From: Ignavibacteria bacterium
Lineage (GTDB): Bacteria; Bacteroidota; Ignavibacteria; Ignavibacteriales; Melioribacteraceae
Assembly: GCA_003233295.1 (NCBI GenBank)
Contig: QILJ01000103.1
Span: forward strand, 1 to 6,066
Direction: 5' to 3'
Length of the DNA: 6,066 nt
The notes beneath the pieces were generated by a model. It saw nothing but the letters and a program-made list of their open reading frames with translations. It was not told the DNA's origin and made no database searches. Positions 1 through 6,066 of this stretch are shown piece by piece; position 1 is the first letter of the stretch; every line of letters starts with the position of its first letter. The position numbers and the translations under genes were made by a program.

Positions 1-1281
1 GAAGTTGGTATCTGCGGCGTATCAATTTCATCGTTGGAAGATATGGAAATTCTTTTCGATCAAATTCCTCTTGATCAAGTTTCAACTTCGATGACTATCA
101 ATTCGTCGGCTGCAATGATATTTGCATTTTATCTTGCTGTAGCAAAAAAGCAGGGTGTTCCGTTTGATAAAATAAGAGGGACATTACAGAATGATATTTT
201 AAAAGAGTATATAGCGCAGAAAGAATATATTTTTCCGCCGAATCCTTCAATGCGGATAATAACCGATATGATTGAATACTGCACAAAAGAAGTTCCTAAA
301 TGGAATACGATTTCTGTGAGCGGTTATCATATTCGTGAAGCCGGCTCTACTGCTGCTCAAGAATTGGCTTACACGTTAGCAGATGGCTTTACATATATTG
401 AGCATGCAATAAAGCGCGGTTTGGACGTTGATCAATTTGCTCCGAGAATCTCCTTTTTCTTTAATTCACATTTGGACTTTTTTGAAGAGATAGCTAAATA
501 CCGAGCTGCAAGAAGAATATATGCCAAACGAATGAAAGAAGTTTACAAAGCAAAAGATCCGAGAACATGGTGGCTTCGTTTTCATACTCAGACAGCTGGC
601 TGCACTTTAACAGCCCAACAGCCGGAAAATAACATTGTAAGAACCGCACTCCAGGCTCTTGCCGGTGTGCTCGGCGGTACACAGTCGCTGCATACTAACT
701 CAATGGATGAAACCCTTGCACTGCCTAGTGAAAAGGCGGTTAAGATAGCTTTAAGGACTCAGCAGATAATTGCCTACGAAACCGGTGTGATCAATACCGT
801 TGATCCATTGGGCGGCAGCTATTATGTTGAGGCTTTAACAAATCAGATGGAAGATGAAGTGAATAAAATATTTGATGAAATCGATAACTTCGGAGGAGTG
901 ATTCCCGCTATCGAAACCGGATATTTTCAGAAAGAAATTGCACGCTCGGCATATCGCTATCAGTTGGAATTAGAAAAGAAAGAAAAGATCATTGTTGGCA
1001 TAAATGAATTTGTGGATGAAGAAAGTAAAATTGATATTCCGATATTGCACGTCTCGAAAGAAGTTGAAGTAAAACAGAAAGCAAGACTGAAAAAATTAAA
1101 GAAGAAACGCGATCAAAAAAAGGTTGATGAATCACTTGAAAAAATAAGTTATGCTGCAACTCATGACGGTAATTTAATGCGGGTGTTTGTTGAAGCAGCT
1201 GAGAATTATGTAACTTTAGGTGAAATGATAAATGAACTAAAAAAGCATTTTGGCACTTATGAAGAAACAGCACAATTTTAA
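1..1281 (+). CDS. Acyl-CoA mutase large (catalytic) subunit, methylmalonyl-CoA mutase family, 5'-truncated
   Basis: The frame is open from base 1 and ends at TAA 1279-1281, giving 426 residues. Roughly 100-130 N-terminal residues are missing compared with split-type large subunits of about 520-560 aa. It encodes the substrate-binding TIM barrel of a coenzyme-B12-dependent mutase that rearranges the carbon skeleton of acyl-CoA thioesters. Visible landmarks, in window residue numbers with Propionibacterium MutB equivalents: Q63 (Q197), H110 in GYHIREAG (H244), R149 and S151 in APRIS (R283, S285), H195 and Q197 in HTQTAG (H328, Q330), and Q228 in [10 protein letters not shown] (Q361). Q73 sits where MutB has the carboxylate-binding R207. 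The chain stops after a charged C-terminal segment ending KKHFGTYEE and lacks the DxHxxG B12-binding domain. It must therefore pair with a separate small subunit, which is not encoded here. Family membership is certain; isobutyryl-CoA-type specificity is inferred from Q73. Confidence 0.95.
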   Translation, partial: EVGICGVSISSLEDMEILFDQIPLDQVSTSMTINSSAAMIFAFYLAVAKKQGVPFDKIRGTLQNDILKEYIAQKEYIFPPNPSMRIITDMIEYCTKEVPKWNTISVSGYHIREAGSTAAQELAYTLADGFTYIEHAIKRGLDVDQFAPRISFFFNSHLDFFEEIAKYRAARRIYAKRMKEVYKAKDPRTWWLRFHTQTAGCTLTAQQPENNIVRTALQALAGVLGGTQSLHTNSMDETLALPSEKAVKIALRTQQIIAYETGVINTVDPLGGSYYVEALTNQMEDEVNKIFDEIDNFGGVIPAIETGYFQKEIARSAYRYQLELEKKEKIIVGINEFVDEESKIDIPILHVSKEVEVKQKARLKKLKKKRDQKKVDESLEKISYAATHDGNLMRVFVEAAENYVTLGEMINELKKHFGTYEETAQF

Positions 1282-1384
1282 GTATTTTTAAATATGGAAG
1301 ATTTTCATTTTGATAACAATTTAACAATAAAGCAATAAATAATTTTCTGGATGACCTTTGTATCCTAACGGCTTTTAAAAATAT

Positions 1385-1882
1385 ATGAAATCAGATTTGA
1401 ATAAAACATTATCTATAATTGCAATTACTATTTTAAGTACTTTGCTATTCATTCAATGCTCTTCTTCCGTTCCTCAAAAAGAGATAGGAGAAGTAGAGAC
1501 AGAACTTGTTTATCAAAATGAAATTCTGCTGAATGTAAAGAAAATTTATTGTTGGATAAATGCAATGCCCGGTCAGAAACCAAGGTTCCAAGTAACCGGA
1601 GAGTTAGAGATTTTAGACGATAATAATTACGATCTAAAACAGCTTAAAATTGTGAGAATCATAATTCTCCAAGAGAAGAAAATGATATTCATGTTCAAAC
1701 CGAATGTTAAGGAAGATATGCTGAAAAACAAAAAAAATGTGATCTTCTCAACCGTAAGAGGTCTGCTGCTTAATGCAGCATTGAACGAAAAGAAACCTGT
1801 TGATATCGTTATTGAATTTAATGACGGTTCAACTGATTTTAAATATAATATTTCTAACATTACTATTGAAAAAGCTGTATGA
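1385..1882 (+). CDS. Predicted small lipoprotein of unknown function
   Basis: This 165-aa protein is not recognised as a member of any named family. Its N-terminus is a lipoprotein-like signal: positively charged residues (K2, K7), a hydrophobic core at about residues 9-23, then LFIQC with C25 as the candidate lipidated cysteine, followed by SSSVP. Glutamine just before the cysteine is atypical for a lipobox, so lipidation is likely but not certain. The remaining 140 residues look like alternating beta strands with polar turns, have one further cysteine (C56) and no evident catalytic motif; an envelope-anchored domain is plausible. The ATG at 1385 has no Shine-Dalgarno match, but the signal peptide begins there. 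The stop TGA overlaps the start of the downstream CNNM-type gene (ATGA), so the two are probably co-translated and may act together at the envelope. The 103-nt gap behind the mutase gene shows no clear terminator. Confidence 0.75.
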   Translation: MKSDLNKTLSIIAITILSTLLFIQCSSSVPQKEIGEVETELVYQNEILLNVKKIYCWINAMPGQKPRFQVTGELEILDDNNYDLKQLKIVRIIILQEKKMIFMFKPNVKEDMLKNKKNVIFSTVRGLLLNAALNEKKPVDIVIEFNDGSTDFKYNISNITIEKAV

Positions 1883-3099
1883 TACTTGAACTGATAGGAT
1901 TAATAACTCTATTATTACTGAGCGGATTTTTCTCATCATCCGAGATCGCATTTGTAGTTGCTAACAAATTAAAAATTGAATTACGAGCGAGAAAGAATAA
2001 TCTATCAGCAAAGATAATCTCATACTTTTCCGAAAAACAACAAGTTTTTTTTTCAACGATCTTAATATCAAACAATGTGGTCAATATAACATTTGCATCT
2101 TTGATAACATTGTTCCTCCATGCAAGCTTCAACTTAAATGATTTTCAAATATTACTCGTATCAACAAGTTTATTGCTTTTGTTCGGTGAACTTATCCCAA
2201 AATATTTTGCACGTGAGTATCCCGATCCTATAATACTTATTGCTGCAATCCCGCTTCGAATTATTTCATTTTCCCTTTACCCGTTTGTCAAGGTTACTTC
2301 TGCCATTTCAGAATTCATTGTAAGCTCTGCTAACATAAAGGAAGATAAAATAAGCCGCTTATTCGATAGAGAAGACTTACAGACATTGCTGCATGAAAGT
2401 TCAACTGCAGGACAACTTGACGATAATGAGTACGATGCGATCAATAAAGTTATCGATCTGGGTGAGCAGAAAGTTTACGAAGTGCTTACACCTAGAACTG
2501 ATATTGTTGGAATAGAAATAACAGCTACAGTTGAAGATGCCATAAAGATATTTATAGAATCCGGTTACTCAAAAATTCCGGTGTATGAGGAAAATCTTGA
2601 TAATATTAAAGGCTTTATTCATTTGATGGATATGTTTAAATACCCGGAAACTATAGAAGAAGTAAGAAGGGATATCCTTTTTGTACCGGAGACCAAAAAG
2701 AGTCTTGAACTATTGAACGAATTAATTGACAAACATCATTCCATTGCAATTGTAGTTGATGAATTCGGCGGAACTGCCGGAATAGTTACCATCGAAGATA
2801 TTATCGAAGAGATGATCGGTGAAATAAGAGACGAACACGACCCCGATGAAGATGTCTGCAAAAAGATAGATGATGGCACGTATATAATTAGCGGTAAAGT
2901 GGAGATCGATCATCTGAATGAAGAGTTTGACCTTAACATTCCCGAAGGTGAGTATGAAACGATCGGCGGGTATATTACCTCCAGATTAGGGAACATTCCT
3001 GCACCTCATGAAAAATTTGAAATTGATAATTTTACAATTGAAATAATCCGATCATCAAAACAGCGTGTGGAGTTGGTTAAACTATTTGTAAATACATAA
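1879..3099 (+). CDS. CNNM/CorC-HlyC family membrane protein (DUF21, two CBS, CorC_HlyC domains)
   Basis: A complete 406-aa protein. Residues 1-150 form the DUF21/CNNM membrane domain, with hydrophobic segments near 2-27, 57-80, 90-110 and 117-148. The family signatures SGFFSSSEIAF (15-25) and GELIPK (103-108) are present. A linker helix leads into two CBS motifs at about 203-255 and 265-318; the second contains the hallmark VVDEFGGTAGIVTIEDI (292-308) followed by GEIRDEHD. A CorC_HlyC domain fills about 328-405. Characterised relatives (CorC, MpfA, CNNM) export Mg2+ or Co2+ and sense nucleotides through the CBS pair; older annotations call them hemolysins. Export of divalent cations is the best guess, with the actual ion unknown. 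The ATG at 1879 overlaps the lipoprotein stop, implying translational coupling. No key motif is missing. A run of nine T (2045-2053) lies in the segment before the second membrane helix. Confidence 0.93.
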   Translation: MILELIGLITLLLLSGFFSSSEIAFVVANKLKIELRARKNNLSAKIISYFSEKQQVFFSTILISNNVVNITFASLITLFLHASFNLNDFQILLVSTSLLLLFGELIPKYFAREYPDPIILIAAIPLRIISFSLYPFVKVTSAISEFIVSSANIKEDKISRLFDREDLQTLLHESSTAGQLDDNEYDAINKVIDLGEQKVYEVLTPRTDIVGIEITATVEDAIKIFIESGYSKIPVYEENLDNIKGFIHLMDMFKYPETIEEVRRDILFVPETKKSLELLNELIDKHHSIAIVVDEFGGTAGIVTIEDIIEEMIGEIRDEHDPDEDVCKKIDDGTYIISGKVEIDHLNEEFDLNIPEGEYETIGGYITSRLGNIPAPHEKFEIDNFTIEIIRSSKQRVELVKLFVNT

Positions 3100-3118
3100 T
3101 AGAAAATAGAAGAAACAG

Positions 3119-3145
3119 ATCAGACAGATTCTCACTGATTAATTT
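3119..3145 (+). terminator. Weak candidate terminator after the CNNM-type gene
   Basis: ATCAG (3119-3123) can pair with CTGAT (3135-3139), with one further G-T pair outside and an 11-nt loop, followed by TAATTTTT. The stem is short and AT-containing, so this could be chance. It is listed because it lies 20 nt after a stop codon, before a T-rich run, in the only gap (134 nt) between the CNNM-type gene and tgt. Confidence 0.25.
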
Positions 3146-3184
3146 TTATAAACAACGCAAAATACAATTCTCTGGAAGATGAGT

Positions 3185-3190
3185 TATAAT
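3185..3190 (+). promoter_or_regulatory. Possible -10 element upstream of tgt
   Basis: TATAAT lies 44 nt before the proposed tgt start. No convincing -35 hexamer is seen at the usual distance, and AT-rich spacers produce such matches by chance. It is plausible as the promoter of the tgt-yajC pair only because the gap upstream separates unrelated gene units. Confidence 0.25.
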
Positions 3191-3221
3191 TACACTATTT
3201 TTCTACACTTAATTTTAATAA

Positions 3222-4684
<1,463 letters not shown>

Positions 4685-4707
4685 GATAAAAATAATTTTA
4701 AAATAAG

Positions 4708-4738
4708 TCCCCTCTTGAGAGGGGATTTAGGGGTGTGT
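4708..4738 (+). repeat. Left end of the DUF559 element: hairpin plus inner inverted block
   Basis: CCCCTC (4709-4714) and GAGGGG (4719-4724) form a 6-bp all-GC-rich stem with a TTGA loop. The outer 18-bp block is followed by three bases (TTT) and the inner block AGGGGTGTGT. Both blocks recur inverted at the right end. This hairpin lies 24-40 nt after the yajC stop and has only a short T run after it, so it is a poor terminator by itself. Confidence 0.85.
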
Positions 4739-4743
4739 TAAAT

Positions 4744-5101
4744 ATGGCGAGGAGAACTATTTTGCCATATAATCCTAAACTCAAAGAATATGCTCGTAAG
4801 CTGAGAAATAATAGTACAAAATCCGAGGTTTTACTTTGGAATTATCTTAAACGCAAACAGATGAAAGGCTTTGACTTTCATAGACAAAAACCCATTGGGA
4901 ATTACATTGTGGACTTATGCTTGCAATAGAGATTGATGGTGAAAGCCATTATGGGAATGGAAAGAAAAGAATAGACAAATAGATATTGAACGTTTTGGTG
5001 TTAAGTTTCTTAGGTTTGATGAATTTGAGATTTATTATAAAATGGATAAAGTAATTAATAAAATTGAAATGTGGATAGAACAAGAAGTTACACACCCCTG
5101 A
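4744..5101 (+). pseudogene. DUF559 (PD-(D/E)XK-like) endonuclease-domain protein, two frameshifts
   Basis: Three successive frames together give a DUF559 protein of about 120 residues. The first part, from ATG 4744, reads MARRTILPYNPKLKEYARKL, continues through RNNST, SEVLLWNYLK, FDFHRQKPIGNYIVD, and then meets TAG 4927-4929. The second part, from about 4915 in another frame, reads LMLAIEIDGESHYGNG and stops at TAG 4980-4982. The third part, from about 4961, reads EKNRQIDIERFGVKFLRFDE and onward to WIEQEVTHP, ending at TGA 5099-5101. At the first break a few residues expected after YIVD (usually an aromatic stretch such as FFC) are missing, so a small deletion is more likely than a one-base error. 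The probable active-site acids of this nuclease-like fold (D of YIVD; E and D of AIEIDGESH) survive but in different frames, so no active protein is expected. Function in the family is inferred, not shown. Confidence 0.85.
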
Positions 5102-5131
5102 TGCTTCGCATCTTCCCCTCTCAAGAGGGGA
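5090..5131 (+). repeat. Right end of the DUF559 element with an extra hairpin
   Basis: The inner block ACACACCCCT (5090-5099) and the outer 18-bp block (5114-5131) are the reverse complements of the left end. Between them, 14 bases replace the three found on the left. These form a second hairpin: GATGC (5100-5104), loop TTC, GCATC (5108-5112). The outer block folds as CCCCTC, loop TCAA, GAGGGG. The TCAA loop is complementary to the TTGA loop of the left hairpin. Confidence 0.85.
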
Positions 5132-5136
5132 TTTTT
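5115..5136 (+). terminator. Terminator-like hairpin at the right end of the element
   Basis: A 6-bp GC-rich stem (CCCCTC 5115-5120, loop TCAA, GAGGGG 5125-5130) is followed by ATTTTT, the layout of a Rho-independent terminator on the top strand. It would end transcripts arriving from tgt-yajC and the DUF559 remnant before the agmatinase gene. The adjacent 5-bp hairpin at 5100-5112 may strengthen it. Confidence 0.5.
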
Positions 5137-5179
5137 GTAGGAGTATGAATAGAATTGAATATTACAAAAATTAATTATT

Positions 5180-6066
5180 ATGAAAACATTATCATCCAAA
5201 TTAAATTTCCTAGGTATTGAAAAGGAATTTTCATCTTATGAAAATTCAGAAATTGTAATTTATTCCGCACCATTGGAAAACACGGTAAGTTACGGTTCCG
5301 GGACAAAGAATGGACCAAAGGAAATTCTTAAAGCTTCTCATTATGTTGAATTTTATGATGAAGAAACAAATAGAGAACTTTGTTTTGAAAAGGGGATAGC
5401 TACACTTCCAATAAGTAATTATGAAAAACTTAAATCTGAAACTGCTTTAGAAAAGATTGAAAAGGATATTTCAAATCTTATTAAAGATGATAAATTTCCT
5501 GTTATGCTTGGAGGAGAACATACAGTTACTCTCGGTTCAGTACTGGCACATCACAAAGCACACAGCAGTTTATCAATTTTACAGATCGATGCTCACTCAG
5601 ACTTGCGCGAAAGTTATGAAGGCAGTATTTATTCACATGCTTCTGTTATGCATCGTATATATGAATTCAACAAAAATATTATCCAAGTTGGAATTAGGGC
5701 ACAATGCAAAGAAGAAAGTGATATGATTGATATGATAAAAAAAAATAAGATCAAAATTTTTTATGCTCGAGAAATTCGTCAAGCAGAATCGCCGAAAAAA
5801 TGGCAGAATGAAGTCCTGAGAGTACTCTCAAAAAATGTATATATTACTTTTGATATTGATGGGCTTGATCCTTCTATTGTTCCAGCTACTGGTACACCGG
5901 AACCGGGCGGACTTTTTTGGGAGGAAACTCTCGATCTGATAAAACTAGTTGGAAGGAAGAAAAACATTGTCGGACTTGATCTTGTTGAACTAGCCCCTTC
6001 AAAATTTCATCCGGCATCAAATTTTATTGCTGCAAAATTAGTTTATAAAATGTTAAATTATGCTTA
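5180..6066 (+). CDS. speB: Agmatinase-like ureohydrolase (arginase family), 3' end at window edge
   Basis: An uninterrupted frame of 295 codons runs from ATG 5180 to the window end; the next codon begins TA, so the stop may be one base outside. Ureohydrolases of this family use a binuclear manganese centre to release urea from guanidino compounds. All expected ligands are present: H114 in GGEHT, D137, H139 and D141 in DAHSDLR, and D225 and D227 in FDIDGLDPS. H153 in SHASVMHR and E270 in DLVELAP match the substrate-side residues of agmatinases. The N-terminal part (GSGTKNGPKEILKAS) is also typical of the agmatinase branch, so agmatine to putrescine plus urea is the best guess; guanidinobutyrase or a related activity cannot be excluded. 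The start has an A/T-rich leader without a Shine-Dalgarno match. The gene is separated from yajC by the DUF559 element and probably has its own promoter. Confidence 0.92.
   Translation, partial: MKTLSSKLNFLGIEKEFSSYENSEIVIYSAPLENTVSYGSGTKNGPKEILKASHYVEFYDEETNRELCFEKGIATLPISNYEKLKSETALEKIEKDISNLIKDDKFPVMLGGEHTVTLGSVLAHHKAHSSLSILQIDAHSDLRESYEGSIYSHASVMHRIYEFNKNIIQVGIRAQCKEESDMIDMIKKNKIKIFYAREIRQAESPKKWQNEVLRVLSKNVYITFDIDGLDPSIVPATGTPEPGGLFWEETLDLIKLVGRKKNIVGLDLVELAPSKFHPASNFIAAKLVYKMLNYA

Larger units (their letters stand above)
4708..5131. mobile_element. DUF559-carrying inverted-repeat element (degenerate copy)
   Basis: A unit of about 424 bp is bounded by a perfect 18-bp inverted repeat (TCCCCTCTTGAGAGGGGA at 4708-4725; its complement at 5114-5131). 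A second 10-bp inverted block, AGGGGTGTGT, lies just inside (4729-4738 and complement 5090-5099). The interior is filled almost exactly by one DUF559 reading frame: its ATG starts five bases after the left inner block, and its stop begins in the last base of the right inner block. No transposase and no obvious target-site duplication are seen. The ends resemble hairpin-ended REP-type repeats more than classical insertion-sequence ends. Mobility is inferred from the architecture and from the gene's placement between two unrelated genes. The alternative is a DUF559 gene that merely sits between two copies of a dispersed palindromic repeat. Confidence 0.65.

Noticed and set aside
989..1327. A 112-codon bottom-strand open frame
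   Set aside because: It is antisense to the conserved end of the mutase gene and shows no recognisable domain.
1294..1338. A 14-codon frame between the mutase and lipoprotein genes
   Set aside because: It is short, has no ribosome-binding site and no sign of conservation.
1863..2132. An 89-codon bottom-strand open frame
   Set aside because: It is antisense to the DUF21 domain, whose motifs are clear on the top strand.
4735..4743. GTG at 4735 as start of the DUF559 gene
   Set aside because: It falls in the inner inverted repeat; the ATG at 4744 gives the typical family N-terminus.
4708..5131. CRISPR or attachment-site explanation for the repeated blocks
   Set aside because: There are only two inverted copies around a coding frame, with no direct repeat-spacer pattern, no integrase and no tRNA.
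4695..5145. Target-site duplication flanking the DUF559 element
   Set aside because: The bases just outside the two 18-bp repeats do not match as direct repeats of any convincing length.
5145..5174. A nine-codon frame just before the agmatinase gene, preceded by TAGGAG
   Set aside because: The Shine-Dalgarno-like bases are too close to the ATG and the peptide has no attenuator-like codon run; probably chance.
5457..5726. An 89-codon top-strand open frame
   Set aside because: It lies out of frame inside the agmatinase gene, whose conserved metal motifs fix the true frame.

Overview
The window is AT-rich and carries one tightly packed top-strand gene row. No RNA gene, CRISPR array or transposase is visible. 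The genes run: acyl-CoA mutase large subunit (5' end outside the window), a probable lipoprotein, a CNNM/CorC-type membrane protein, tgt, yajC, a degenerate DUF559 endonuclease gene inside an inverted-repeat element, and an agmatinase/ureohydrolase (3' end at the window edge). The low GC, mostly SD-less starts, split B12-dependent mutase and this DUF559 repeat type suggest a member of the Bacteroidota/Ignavibacteria group. That placement is an inference from general character, not from a marker gene.

Region by region. 1-1281: catalytic chain of a coenzyme-B12-dependent acyl-CoA mutase. The residue aligned with the substrate-carboxylate arginine of methylmalonyl-CoA mutase is glutamine here, which points to an isobutyryl-CoA-mutase-like substrate. 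1385-3099: a two-gene unit in which a small predicted lipoprotein overlaps (ATGA) a DUF21-CBS-CBS-CorC_HlyC protein of the magnesium/cobalt efflux family. 3234-4684: tgt and yajC, also ATGA-overlapped, a common bacterial pairing (queuosine tRNA modification plus a SecDF accessory subunit). Tgt appears to start at TTG. 4708-5131: a compact element with hairpin-forming inverted ends. Its whole interior is one small PD-(D/E)XK-type (DUF559) reading frame, broken by two frameshifts. 5180-6066: a ureohydrolase with a complete metal-binding set, read to the last base.

The most unusual item is the 4708-5131 element. It has an 18-bp perfect inverted repeat that itself folds into hairpins, a second 10-bp inverted block, and an extra hairpin on one side only. 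It carries no transposase, only the endonuclease-like frame. It lies directly behind yajC, where secD often follows, and its right end looks like an intrinsic terminator. It may be a REP-like or homing-type repeat family dispersed by, or together with, its DUF559 protein. That idea needs copy-number data from the rest of the genome.
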